A DNA stretch of 64,000 nt from UBA1672 sp050633325 (lineage in GTDB: Bacteria; Pseudomonadota; Alphaproteobacteria; Micavibrionales; Micavibrionaceae), in the NCBI GenBank assembly GCA_050633325.1, contig JBOEGH010000005.1, positions 206,423-270,422 of the forward strand. Direction: 5' to 3'. Shown in pieces: positions 26,138 to 35,267 of the stretch. The position numbers were made by a program, and so were the translations under genes. Every line of letters begins with the position of its first letter. Position 1 is the first letter of the stretch. A model generated the notes under the pieces. That model was given only the letters and a program-made list of their open reading frames with translations. It did not search any database and had not been told where the DNA came from.

Positions 26138-27567
26138 GCGACTGCTCCTTCTAAACGAGTATTTTGTTCTTTAACACAGACGTCACCACGAATAGTACGC
26201 CAGAAATTGTAAGCCATTATAAGTGCACCTATTAAATACAAGACACCACCCATAACACGAATAATATAAAATGGTTTCATCGCCATAACACTTTCAACAA
26301 AAGAATATTGAAGGAAACCCATATCATCATATGAACGCCACATTAGACCTTGCATAATACCTGATACCCACATCGCAGATATGTAGAAAACAATACCAAT
26401 TGTTGCAATCCATAAATGGGCGCTAACAAGCTTAGTAGAGTAAAGGCGATCTCTTCCCCAAAGTCTTGGCACCATATAGTACAAACAACCAAATGTTATA
26501 AAACCATTCCAACCCAAAGCACCTGAGTGAACATGACCAACTGTCCAGTCAGTATAATGGGACAATGAGTTAACCGCTCTGATAGCCATTAAAGGACCTT
26601 CGAAAGTTGCCATACCATAAAACGCCAAGGAAATAACCATGAACTGTAATATAGGGTCTTCACGTAACTTATTCCACGCACCTGATAAAGTCATCGCGCC
26701 GTTGATCATACCACCCCAACTGGGCATCCATAGCATAATAGAAAATGTCATACCCAATGTTTGTGCCCAATCAGGCAAAGCGGTGTAATGCAAATGGTGC
26801 GGTCCCGCCCACATATAAAGGAAGATCAAAGACCAAAAATGGATAATAGACAATCTATAAGAATAAACAGGTCTCTCAGCTTGCTTTGGAACAAAATAAT
26901 ACATCATACCAAGGAAACCGGCAGTAAGGAAAAACCCAACCGCATTATGTCCATACCACCATTGTATCATTGCAGACTGCACACCGGCGAATGCGGAATA
27001 ACTTTTAGCACCTGTAATATCAACCGGCAAAGCAAGACCATTAAACAGGTGAAGGATTGCTACGGTGACGATAAATGCAAGATAAAACCAGTTAGCAACG
27101 TATAAATGTGGCTCTTTACGTTTTACACATGTCATTAAAAACACAATAAGATAAGCGACCCAAACAATTGTTAACCATAAATCTGCATACCACTCCGGTT
27201 GTGCATATTCTTTATTCTGGGTAACGCCCAATAAATACCCAACTGCGGCCATAACAATAAACAACTGATAACCCCAGAATGTAAAACTGGCTAGCTTGTC
27301 ACTCCACAACCTAACGCAACATGTACGCTGAACAACATAATAACTTGTTGCAAACAAAGCATTACCACCGAATGCAAAAATAACTGCCGATGTATGAATA
27401 GGACGCAAACGACCAAAACTCAAATATGGCTCAATATTCAATGACGGGAATGCCATTTGCGACGCAATAAACACGCCCATAGACATACCGACAACCCCCC
27501 AAAAAACGGTAGCCAATGTGAATAATTTCACAATGTCATAATTGTAATTCAGCTCTTTAGTATTCAT
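26134..27567 (-). CDS. ccoN: Cbb3-type cytochrome c oxidase catalytic subunit CcoN
   Basis: The 477-residue twelve-helix subunit holds haem b and the haem b3-CuB oxygen-reducing centre. Recognisable segments are RPIHTSAVIFAFGGNALFA with a haem ligand His, WWYGHNAVGF with a CuB ligand, GPHHLHYTALPDWAQ and DWTVGHVHSGALGWNGF. Such oxidases have high oxygen affinity and support growth at low oxygen. ATG at 27567 has AAAGGA upstream. It starts 20 bases after a TauE/SafE-like gene, so the operon promoter is probably the FNR-type one further upstream. Confidence 0.97.
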   Translation of the reverse strand: MNTKELNYNYDIVKLFTLATVFWGVVGMSMGVFIASQMAFPSLNIEPYLSFGRLRPIHTSAVIFAFGGNALFATSYYVVQRTCCVRLWSDKLASFTFWGYQLFIVMAAVGYLLGVTQNKEYAQPEWYADLWLTIVWVAYLIVFLMTCVKRKEPHLYVANWFYLAFIVTVAILHLFNGLALPVDITGAKSYSAFAGVQSAMIQWWYGHNAVGFFLTAGFLGMMYYFVPKQAERPVYSYRLSIIHFWSLIFLYMWAGPHHLHYTALPDWAQTLGMTFSIMLWMPSWGGMINGAMTLSGAWNKLREDPILQFMVISLAFYGMATFEGPLMAIRAVNSLSHYTDWTVGHVHSGALGWNGFITFGCLYYMVPRLWGRDRLYSTKLVSAHLWIATIGIVFYISAMWVSGIMQGLMWRSYDDMGFLQYSFVESVMAMKPFYIIRVMGGVLYLIGALIMAYNFWRTIRGDVCVKEQNTRLEGAVA

Positions 27568-27587
27568 TTTGTTTTTCCTTTAAAAAA

Positions 27588-28307
27588 CTAAAATTCAAAA
27601 ATAATTGTGCCCGCCAACGCAAACAACCAAAAACTACTAACAGTCATCGCGACTTGATTAACACGCACCGCGACATTTGGATATAGTTGTTTAAACTTAT
27701 GTCCGCCAAATGCAACTAAAATTAACGCCGGCATAGTACCAATTGTAAATGCCCCCATCGCCAACGCCGATTCCAACACCGTTTCAGCAGTAGCAGAGGC
27801 CAATAAAGCCGACACTACCAAGCCACACGGCATAAACCCCAGCAAAACACCAAGACCATATCTTTTCACAACACCGGGGTTATTCATCAACTTAGAAGAC
27901 AAACCGGAAATCAATAAATAAGGGGCAGAAACCTTTATACGCGTTACCCACGGAAAAACTGCTGACATTTTCGGAAAGGCACTAACCAAGAAAACAACAC
28001 CTGCCACCATTAACAATGGTGCAGATATCAAAGATTTCAGATCTGAAAAAACAAACGCCAGATTTATCACAGAACTAACAAGTACGGCCAACACAACATA
28101 TGTAGTCATGCGTCCCAAGTGATAAGGTAATAGCAATGAAGATCCTATCTTACCCATTTTAATTGATCCATCGACTTGCGCCAGTACAAATGGTGCGCAC
28201 ATTCCCGCGCAATGCGTAGTACCACCAACCAGCCCAGCCAAAAACAGACTGATAATCAGCCCGTGCGAAACCGCTATGTCATGAATGCATTGACCGATGA
28301 ACATCAT
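27588..28307 (-). CDS. TauE/SafE-like membrane transporter leading the cco operon
   Basis: A 239-residue protein with about six helices and the signature LAGLVGGTTHCAGMCAPFVLA near its start, shared by the SafE/DsbD-like transmembrane family (a cytochrome c or metal-delivery type of membrane protein). Members are often encoded with cbb3 oxidase genes and are thought to help copper or haem supply. A longer reading to ATG 28382 exists, but it would cover the FNR-type promoter and has no ribosome site. ATG 28307, or 28304 next to it, has AAAGGAGT upstream. Placing this gene before ccoN instead of after ccoS is the reverse of the more common order. Confidence 0.82.
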   Translation of the reverse strand: MMFIGQCIHDIAVSHGLIISLFLAGLVGGTTHCAGMCAPFVLAQVDGSIKMGKIGSSLLLPYHLGRMTTYVVLAVLVSSVINLAFVFSDLKSLISAPLLMVAGVVFLVSAFPKMSAVFPWVTRIKVSAPYLLISGLSSKLMNNPGVVKRYGLGVLLGFMPCGLVVSALLASATAETVLESALAMGAFTIGTMPALILVAFGGHKFKQLYPNVAVRVNQVAMTVSSFWLFALAGTIIFEF

Positions 28308-28324
28308 AAAACTATTTAAACTCC

Positions 28325-28373
28325 TTTTATCATTATCAAAAAACGAATACAGTAATGCCTTGACCAATGTCAA
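28325..28373 (-). promoter_or_regulatory. FNR/FixK-type promoter of the cco operon
   Basis: TTGACCAATGTCAA at 28360-28373 is a perfect TTGAC-N4-GTCAA dyad. On the minus strand a GATAAT hexamer (28337-28332, five of six matches to the -10 consensus) lies so that a start at about 28325 puts the dyad centre at -41.5, the class II activator position. AAAGGAGT follows immediately. The arrangement toward the plus-strand regulator gene has no good -10, so the site most likely serves the cco operon. Confidence 0.8.
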
Positions 28374-28410
28374 TTTTAGCATTAGTTAAGCCGCAAAGTT
28401 GAATATATAT

Positions 28411-29115
28411 ATGACAGATAACAATTTTAAAAATATCCCTCTATTTCAGGGCTGCAAAAGCAGCTTTATTGACACGCTTCAAAAGCATGCGCAATACCAA
28501 ACTCATGAAAAAGGCAAAATACTTTTCATTAACGATGAAAAAGCAGAGAGGTTTTATTTCATTAAAAATGGTTGGGTAAAGTTATTTCGAGAAACCTTAG
28601 ATGGCGCACAAGCGGTTATAGACATACTACCTGCAGGAAAGATATTTGGAGAAACATCAATATTTGAAAATAACACTTACCCATATAGCGCAGAAGTCAT
28701 AGAATCTTCGGAAATAGTTTCCATGCCAATTGCAAACTTAAAAGCAGAAATTGAAAACAACAATGCAATGGCTTTGAACATGCTGCGATCAATTACAAAC
28801 GATCGACAACGACAAGATAAGCAAATTGAGCATCTATCACTACAAAACGCCCCGCAGCGCATTGGGTGCTTTTTACTCAGACTGGCAAACCAAAATACAC
28901 GCGGCCCTATAACCATACATCTTCCATATGACAAAACATTAGTGGCATCACGCTTAGGAATGCAACCGGAAACATTTTCACGAGCGCTGGCAAGGTTAAG
29001 CAGAGATACCGGCATCAGAATCAAAGGCGCAACAATAGAACTAGATCAGTTAGACCAACTAACATGCTATTCTTGCTCTGCATGCTCATCAAGTTTTCCA
29101 TGCAAAAACCTTTAA
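28411..29115 (+). CDS. Crp/Fnr-family transcriptional regulator with C-terminal cysteine cluster
   Basis: A 234-residue regulator. An N-terminal cyclic-nucleotide-binding-like barrel (about residues 10-120) and dimer helix are followed by a helix-turn-helix. The recognition helix contains PETFSRAL (E, S and R in the FNR pattern that reads TTGA half-sites). It lacks the N-terminal cysteine cluster of E. coli FNR. Instead the last 16 residues hold Cys219, Cys222, Cys225 and Cys231 (CxxCxxCx5C), which could bind an iron-sulfur cluster, as a C-terminal cluster does in Bacillus subtilis Fnr. ATG at 28411 is preferred to TTG at 28399. It is divergent from the cco operon and probably its oxygen- or redox-responsive activator (inference). 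Confidence 0.88.
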   Translation: MTDNNFKNIPLFQGCKSSFIDTLQKHAQYQTHEKGKILFINDEKAERFYFIKNGWVKLFRETLDGAQAVIDILPAGKIFGETSIFENNTYPYSAEVIESSEIVSMPIANLKAEIENNNAMALNMLRSITNDRQRQDKQIEHLSLQNAPQRIGCFLLRLANQNTRGPITIHLPYDKTLVASRLGMQPETFSRALARLSRDTGIRIKGATIELDQLDQLTCYSCSACSSSFPCKNL

Positions 29116-29165
29116 GAAACTAAGTCACATATTCTTAATAATTTAAAAAATTTGATACCCACAAA

Positions 29166-29205
29166 TTGACAAAGGTCAATTATCAGTAAAATGTAATGAT
29201 ATAGA
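29166..29205 (+). promoter_or_regulatory. FNR/FixK-type promoter of a small membrane-protein gene
   Basis: TTGACAAAGGTCAA at 29166-29179 is a perfect TTGAC-N4-GTCAA dyad, extended by A/T to 16 bases. Class II spacing puts transcription start near 29214 and the -10 at 29202-29207 (TAGAAC, four of six); a shift of two gives TATAGA at 29200. Either way the start lies within three bases of the ATG at 29215. Confidence 0.72.
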
Positions 29206-29214
29206 ACATGTGAC

Positions 29215-29376
29215 ATGGAACATGCTGCAGAAAATACTAAGAATAAGCGTTGGATAAAACGCTTTAAAAAGCCAAGCAAACAGATGTTTTGGACGTGGAT
29301 AGCCTACCAAACAATAAAGGGCACACTCACCACTTCTCTTATATGGATTCCATTAATATGGGCATGGTTTAGATAA
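29215..29376 (+). CDS. Small membrane protein under FNR-type control, possibly leaderless
   Basis: A 53-residue protein not previously obvious because of its size. A basic N-terminus (NKRWIKRFKKPSK) leads into one Trp- and Thr-rich helix, about residues 25-51 (FWTWIAYQTIKG, then a hydrophobic run ending WAWFR). The positive-inside pattern predicts N-in topology. No convincing Shine-Dalgarno is present, and the expected transcription start lies one to three bases before the ATG, so the mRNA may be leaderless. A perfect FNR-type dyad sits 36 bases upstream of the ATG. I do not recognise the family. A low-oxygen membrane function is inferred from the promoter alone. Confidence 0.72.
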   Translation: MEHAAENTKNKRWIKRFKKPSKQMFWTWIAYQTIKGTLTTSLIWIPLIWAWFR

Positions 29377-29399
29377 GCTACAAATTAGCTTTAAGCCAC

Positions 29400-30755
29400 T
29401 CAATAAACACCCAGCGATTTATACAGCCTGACCAAACTCTCTGATTGTGCAGCCTCCGCAGTAATTAACGCTGAGTCAGCCTCGTTAACAGTACGTTGAG
29501 CGTCCAAAACATCTAGGAAAGAAATCTCACCTTCACGATAGAGCTCCTCAGAAAGAATAAAAGACCTCTCCGCACTATCATACGCTTTTTGTAATGATAC
29601 TCTCTGCTTATTAATATGAGCAGTATCAGTCAAAGCAGTTTCCACCTCTGTTACCGCACGTAACACAGCACTGCGATATGATTGATAGGCCTGCATCTCC
29701 ACCGCGCGCGCGGCATCAATACGCCCTTCTATACGCCCAAAGTCTAAAATAGAAACCGCCGCACCCAGCGCCGTATTCCATATAGATGTAGAATCAATCA
29801 GCGCACTTTCAGTAACCTTAAAAAATCCACTAATTGTAAATGTTGGGAACAGCTCCGCCGTAACACTTTCCGCCAAAGAAGTGTTAGCAGCAAGATTAGC
29901 AGAAGCAGCCCTAATATCAGGACGCATCGCCAAAACATTTGCAGGCGACATCAAAACCGGATCAACCGCACCGCCGGGTATATCCGCAACTTCACTTAAT
30001 AATGGTAACAATTCGCCAGGAAACTTACCTGTTAGAACACTAAGTTGTAAGCGCGCATTATCAGCCAAACGATCAAACTCAGGTATTGAAGACTTTGTTG
30101 TATTAACAATGGTCGTCGCACGCTCAACATCCAATTGAGGGGCTTCCCCAAACTCTCTTTGCTGTTTTATTAACTCCAATGTTTTTTCTTGGGTAACAAG
30201 GTTTTTCTTTGCAACAGCACTTTGCTTTTGAAACGCACGATAATTAATATAACTTCGTGCAACATCCGCAATTAACGTAATTCCTACATCATGATATTCC
30301 GCTTCAACCGCTTCCAAACGGCTATTAGACGCAGAAGAGTTCTTACGGTTTTTACCAAACACATCTATTTCATAAGACGCATCAAAACCAGCATCATAAT
30401 AATCATCTACCTTAGAGGATGCGTTATCTTGTCTTCCACCAGTAGCCGAAGCATCAAGTTTAGGGAATAAAGCAGATCTGGTCGTTCTGCGAATGCCGCG
30501 AGCTTCTAAAATCTTGGCTTCTGCGATTTTGCGATCCGGACTGTCCGAAAGAGAAAACTCTACCAAACTATTCAACACGGGATCATCGAACTTATTCCAC
30601 CACCCTTGAAGAGATTCCACTTCAACCACAGAAGTTTCTTGCCCTTGAACACTTCCCCACTCTTTAGGAGAATTAAGTTCAGGAAAATTTTGTGCACCGG
30701 CAAAACAACCGGATAATAGAATAGTTGATGAAAGAATAACTAAACGTCGTGGCAT
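29400..30755 (-). CDS. Outer-membrane efflux lipoprotein (TolC/OprM/NodT family)
   Basis: The 451-residue protein has a lipoprotein signal with lipobox LSGC (Cys at about residue 16). Two outer-membrane-factor repeats of long coiled-coil helices follow (KILEARGIRRTTRSALFPKLDAS; NVLAMRPDIRAASANLAANTS). It forms the exit duct of the tripartite pump encoded just upstream. ATG at 30755 begins one base after the pump stop, so translation is tightly linked. It is the last gene of the RND operon. Confidence 0.93.
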   Translation of the reverse strand: MPRRLVILSSTILLSGCFAGAQNFPELNSPKEWGSVQGQETSVVEVESLQGWWNKFDDPVLNSLVEFSLSDSPDRKIAEAKILEARGIRRTTRSALFPKLDASATGGRQDNASSKVDDYYDAGFDASYEIDVFGKNRKNSSASNSRLEAVEAEYHDVGITLIADVARSYINYRAFQKQSAVAKKNLVTQEKTLELIKQQREFGEAPQLDVERATTIVNTTKSSIPEFDRLADNARLQLSVLTGKFPGELLPLLSEVADIPGGAVDPVLMSPANVLAMRPDIRAASANLAANTSLAESVTAELFPTFTISGFFKVTESALIDSTSIWNTALGAAVSILDFGRIEGRIDAARAVEMQAYQSYRSAVLRAVTEVETALTDTAHINKQRVSLQKAYDSAERSFILSEELYREGEISFLDVLDAQRTVNEADSALITAEAAQSESLVRLYKSLGVY

Positions 30756-30756
30756 A

Positions 30757-33700
30757 TTATTTCTCCTTCGCTGCTTTTAGATGCTTGCCTTTTAACAAGT
30801 CCTCTAATTTGCGTAATACAACATAAAACATAGGCGTAAATATAAGCCCGAAAATAGTAAGACCAATCATACCGCAAAATACAGCAATACCTATGGCTTG
30901 ACGCATTTCCGCCCCCGCCCCATGACTTATAACCAGAGGCAAAACACCCATAATAAAGGCGATTGATGTCATTAAAATCGGACGCAATCTAAGACGTGCG
31001 GACTCTCTGGCTGCATCAACAATACCATGCCCCCTTTTCTCAAGGTCACTGGCAAACTCTACAATCAAAATTGCATTCTTACATGCCAATCCGGCCAAAA
31101 CAAATAAGGATATTTGCGTAAATATATTATTATCCCCGCCCATTCCAAAGAAATAACCAAACAGCCAAATACCAAGCACAGCCGAAAGAATAGCCATAGG
31201 AACAATTAATATCACCGCAAGAGGCAAGCTCAAACTTTCATATTGCGCAGCTAAGACTAAGAATACCAACAATATACAAAGAGGGAAAATAAACACCGCA
31301 GTATTACCTGCCAATATTTGCTGGTAAGTCAATTCGGTCCACTCAAACTCCATTCCGGCAGGCAAAGTTTCATCTAATATTTTAACAATAGCATCCTGCG
31401 CTTGCCCTGAAGAATAACCGGGCGCGGGATTACCACTGATATCCGCAGAGCGAAATCCGTTATAACGCATCGCTGTATCAGGGCCGAAAGTCTCTTGCAC
31501 ATTTACAAGTGATCCCAACGGTATCATATCACCACTAACATTACGGGTTTTAAGCGTTTTAATATCCTCGGGCGTTGAACGGAATTGTTTATCAGCCTGC
31601 GCAACCACCTGATAAGTACGGCCGAACTGATTAAAATCATTGATATATAATGACCCTAAATATATCTGCATTGTACGGAATATATCATTAATCGGAACAC
31701 CTAATTGCTGCGCTTTCGTACGGTCAACATCAACAAAAAGTTGCGGCATATTTATATTATAATTGGTCAATACAGGAAACGCCAAAGCAGGATCTTGCAT
31801 TGCCTTACCCACCACCGCTTGAACCGCTTTATCCAACGCGGCATATCCGGCATCTGTTCTGTCTTGGATTTGTAATTTAAACCCGCCAGACGTTCCCAAA
31901 CCACGCACAGGTGGCGGTGGGAAAACAGCGACAAAAGCATCATCAATCATTCCAAATTGCTGTTGCAGTGATTGCGTTATTGCAAATGCGCTTAGTTCAC
32001 GGCTGCCGCGTTTATCAAAATCATTCAAAGGAATAAACACAACACCTGCACTAGGCGAGTTAACAAATCCATTAATAGAAAGACCGGGGAACTGGACTGC
32101 TGCTTCTACGCCTGGTTGTTTTTCTGCAATTTCACCCATTTGACGCAATACATCTTCTGTACGCTCCAACGTCGCACCGGGGGGGAGTTGCGCAATCGCA
32201 ATCAAATACTTCTTATCTTGCGCGGGGACAAAACCTCTTGGAACTAAGCCAAAACTAGCACCTGTCGCAATAACAAGTATAACATAAAGCACACTCATCA
32301 TGGCAAGGCGGCGCGTTATGAATCGGCAGACACCATTACCATACGCGTTTTGAAACTTACCAAAAAATTTGTTAAAGCCATTAAAGAACCACCCGAAAAG
32401 AAAGTCCATTAACTTGGTTAATCGATCCTTTGGCGCATCTTTCGATCTAAGTAATAATGCCGCCATAGCTGGGCTCAATGTCAAAGAGTTAAAGGTCGAA
32501 ATAAATGTCGCAATTGCAATAGTCAGGGCAAATTGCTGATAAAACTGACCTGTCAGACCACTAATAAATGCAATAGGAATAAACACCCCTGCCAACACAA
32601 GTGACGTAGCGATAATAGGCCCTGTAACCTCACTCATTGCTTGAATTGTCGCTTCGCGCGGGTTTTTACCCTCATCTATATTACGCTCCACATTTTCAAC
32701 AACAACGATCGCATCATCAACAACAATACCAATCGCAAGTATCAAACCAAATAGTGACAAAACATTAATAGAAAAGCCAAGCACATACATAAAGGCGAAT
32801 GTCCCGACAATAGAAACAGGAACAGCTAGAAGAGGAATGATAGAAGCGCGCCAATTTTGTAAGAAAATGATAACCACAAGAACAACAAGTGCCACCGCCT
32901 CAAAAAGAGTTTTAATAACAGATTTTATAGAGTCTTTTACAAAAACAGTCGGATCATAAACAATAGAATAATCTATACCTTCAGGCATGTTTTCCTTCAG
33001 TCTCTTCATCGTTTTACGCACATTTTTGGAAATATCTAACGCATTCGATCCGGGGGACGCGAAAATAGGAATAGCAACAGCTTGCTGATTATTAAGCATA
33101 GACCTCAATGCATAACTCTGCGCATCTAACTCAACTCTGGCGACATCTTTTAAACGTGTAACAACACCACTTTCATCACGCTTTATTATTATTTCTTCGA
33201 ATTCTTCAGCACTTTGCAAACGTCCTTGCACATTAACCGGCAATTGCACCTGTACACTATCTTCATATGGCGGGCCACCTATAACACCTGCGGCCACTTG
33301 TACGTTTTGACCACGAATAGCATCCGTAACCTCAGCGGCAGTCATTCCGCGTTCTGCAATTTTATTTGGATTTAACCAAACCCGCATCGCATAATCACCT
33401 GAACCAAAAAGCCTAACTTGCCCAACACCCTCTATCTTAGCAATTTCATCCTTAACATTGATCGTTCCGTAATTTCGTAGATACAACATATCATAACTGT
33501 CATCCGGAGAACGAAGATGAACAACCATAGTCAAGTCAGGTGAACTTTTAACAACAGTTACACCCAACTGGCGAGTTACCTCCGGCAAACGCGGCAATGC
33601 TTGCTGCACACGGTTTTGAACAAGCTGTTGCGCCAAATCTACATCAGTACCAATTGCAAAAGTAACGGTAAGAGTCATCCTGCCATCTGTCGATGCCAAT

Positions 33701-33945
33701 GAATTCATATAAAGCATGTCTTCTACACCGTTTATCTGCTCTTCCAATGGTGTTGAAACAGTTTCGGAAATAACCGCAGGGTTCGCACCAGGGAAATTTG
33801 CGCTAACCACAATTGACGGAGGGGACACCTCAGGATATTCAGATATCGGCAACGCAAATATAGCAATACCACCGGCAATAAAAACCAAAAGCGAAAGTAC
33901 AGACGCAAAAATAGGCTTATCAACAAAATACTTGGAAATATTCAT
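30757..33945 (-). CDS. RND multidrug efflux pump, inner-membrane subunit (HAE-1 family)
   Basis: The 1062-residue proton-driven pump is related to AcrB/MexB. It starts MNISKYFVDKPIFASVLS, has twelve membrane helices, and carries the proton-relay pair of aspartates in GIVVDDAIVVVENVER (TM4, near residue 405). Two large periplasmic loops include FPPPPVRGLGTSGGF, typical of the porter domain. HAE-1 pumps export hydrophobic or amphiphilic compounds, but the substrate is not decidable. It lies between the adaptor and outer-membrane lipoprotein in one operon. Confidence 0.95.
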   Translation of the reverse strand: MNISKYFVDKPIFASVLSLLVFIAGGIAIFALPISEYPEVSPPSIVVSANFPGANPAVISETVSTPLEEQINGVEDMLYMNSLASTDGRMTLTVTFAIGTDVDLAQQLVQNRVQQALPRLPEVTRQLGVTVVKSSPDLTMVVHLRSPDDSYDMLYLRNYGTINVKDEIAKIEGVGQVRLFGSGDYAMRVWLNPNKIAERGMTAAEVTDAIRGQNVQVAAGVIGGPPYEDSVQVQLPVNVQGRLQSAEEFEEIIIKRDESGVVTRLKDVARVELDAQSYALRSMLNNQQAVAIPIFASPGSNALDISKNVRKTMKRLKENMPEGIDYSIVYDPTVFVKDSIKSVIKTLFEAVALVVLVVIIFLQNWRASIIPLLAVPVSIVGTFAFMYVLGFSINVLSLFGLILAIGIVVDDAIVVVENVERNIDEGKNPREATIQAMSEVTGPIIATSLVLAGVFIPIAFISGLTGQFYQQFALTIAIATFISTFNSLTLSPAMAALLLRSKDAPKDRLTKLMDFLFGWFFNGFNKFFGKFQNAYGNGVCRFITRRLAMMSVLYVILVIATGASFGLVPRGFVPAQDKKYLIAIAQLPPGATLERTEDVLRQMGEIAEKQPGVEAAVQFPGLSINGFVNSPSAGVVFIPLNDFDKRGSRELSAFAITQSLQQQFGMIDDAFVAVFPPPPVRGLGTSGGFKLQIQDRTDAGYAALDKAVQAVVGKAMQDPALAFPVLTNYNINMPQLFVDVDRTKAQQLGVPINDIFRTMQIYLGSLYINDFNQFGRTYQVVAQADKQFRSTPEDIKTLKTRNVSGDMIPLGSLVNVQETFGPDTAMRYNGFRSADISGNPAPGYSSGQAQDAIVKILDETLPAGMEFEWTELTYQQILAGNTAVFIFPLCILLVFLVLAAQYESLSLPLAVILIVPMAILSAVLGIWLFGYFFGMGGDNNIFTQISLFVLAGLACKNAILIVEFASDLEKRGHGIVDAARESARLRLRPILMTSIAFIMGVLPLVISHGAGAEMRQAIGIAVFCGMIGLTIFGLIFTPMFYVVLRKLEDLLKGKHLKAAKEK

Positions 33946-33980
33946 GGGATTTAGTCCTTAATTATATTTTTATTTCGGCT

Positions 33981-35177
33981 CTATTTTGCCATTTCATTTT
34001 GGGTAGCAGGAGCACTTTCAGAATCTAATGGCTGCGCATTTTTAATTTGCGGAGCGACAGGCATACCAGGGCGAATACGTATAACGCCCTCAGTAATCAC
34101 TTTATCACCTTCATTTAGCCCCGAAGAAATAACACGCTTGCCATCCACACGTTTACCAAGGGTTATCTCACGATACTCAACCATATTTGTATCATTTACC
34201 ACATATAGAAACTTACGATTTTGATCCGTTCCAACCGCTTTTTCACTAACCGTAATTTGGTTTTGCACAGACGCAGACCCAATTTTCACACTAGCGAACA
34301 TTCCAGGCAAAAGAGACTTATCCTTATTCGGAAATAAAGCGCGCGCACGTATAGTTCCTGTAGTGACATCAATTCTATTATCAAAACTATGAATGAAACC
34401 TTCATATTCGAAATTACTATCACCAACAGTAAGCTTCACAGGGATTTTATGTTCTGCCGCCAGATCACGCGCAACACTGCGTATATATTTCAGATAACTT
34501 TGCTCATCCACTTCAAAATCCGCATAGATACCCTGCATAGATACAATTGATGTTAATAAAGGCGCCGAAGGCCCCGCCTGCACCAAATTACCGGCTTTAA
34601 TTTCGGCACGGCTTACACGACCTGAAATTGGCGCCTTAACATGGGCATAATCCAAATCAATTTTTGCCCTGTCCAGACGTGCTTGCGCCGCCTTAACCGA
34701 TGAATCAGCAACACTATGCGCGCTTTTTCTTTCATCAAGCGTTCTTTTTGAAACTGCATTGGTTTTAATCAACTCTTTCGCTCGTTTTAACTCTACCCAT
34801 CTCAATGATGATTGATTCTGAGCACCGCTAAGCTCGGCTTCGGCCTGATTAACTGCTGCTTCATAAGGGCGAGGATCAATAACGTATAAAACATCGCCCT
34901 TTGCCACGACCTGACCATCTTCAAACTTCACTTCTGTGATCGTACCACTAACTTGCGGGCGTATTTCCGCGAAATCTACGGCCTCCAGACGAGCAGAATA
35001 TTTATTCCATATTTGCACTGGTTTTAACGAGACTACTTCAACACTAACAGGCATTGCCTGCGGCTTAGAACCTTCAGTAACAGATGCATTTACAGGATTT
35101 TTCTGAAATACATAAACGCCGCCACCAATTGCAGAAACAACCAAAGTTCCCAATAAAATCTTATTTTTTATACTCAT
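33981..35177 (-). CDS. RND efflux periplasmic adaptor subunit
   Basis: The 398-residue membrane-fusion protein has an N-terminal signal/anchor helix (residues 5-25, no lipobox). A biotinyl-lipoyl half (SARLEAVDFAEIRPQVSGTITEV, near 62-84) is followed by a coiled-coil hairpin, a second lipoyl half (DYAHVKAPISGRVSRAEI), and a beta-barrel and membrane-proximal domain ending with VITEGVIRIRPGMPV. It joins pump and duct. It is the first gene of the operon; a TetR-type operator lies 43 bases before its start. Confidence 0.93.
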   Translation of the reverse strand: MSIKNKILLGTLVVSAIGGGVYVFQKNPVNASVTEGSKPQAMPVSVEVVSLKPVQIWNKYSARLEAVDFAEIRPQVSGTITEVKFEDGQVVAKGDVLYVIDPRPYEAAVNQAEAELSGAQNQSSLRWVELKRAKELIKTNAVSKRTLDERKSAHSVADSSVKAAQARLDRAKIDLDYAHVKAPISGRVSRAEIKAGNLVQAGPSAPLLTSIVSMQGIYADFEVDEQSYLKYIRSVARDLAAEHKIPVKLTVGDSNFEYEGFIHSFDNRIDVTTGTIRARALFPNKDKSLLPGMFASVKIGSASVQNQITVSEKAVGTDQNRKFLYVVNDTNMVEYREITLGKRVDGKRVISSGLNEGDKVITEGVIRIRPGMPVAPQIKNAQPLDSESAPATQNEMAK

Positions 35178-35219
35178 ATCTAATACCTAAAATCTCTTCT
35201 ATTACTTAACTAAAAAAAC

Positions 35220-35233
35220 TGACCGGTTAGTCA
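35220..35233 (-). promoter_or_regulatory. TetR-type operator before the RND operon
   Basis: TGACCGGTTAGTCA shares the form TGACC-N4-AGTCA with the site before tetR. On the minus strand it contains TTGACT, a good -35 hexamer, so a bound repressor would block RNA polymerase at the adaptor-pump-duct operon. A matching -10 is weak. Confidence 0.65.
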
Positions 35234-35267
35234 AATTCTACCGAACGCAAAAACCAACAACGACCTA

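Noticed and set aside
28308..28382. Longer SafE-like protein from ATG 28382
   Set aside because: It would cover the FNR-type promoter and has no ribosome site; family homology begins later.
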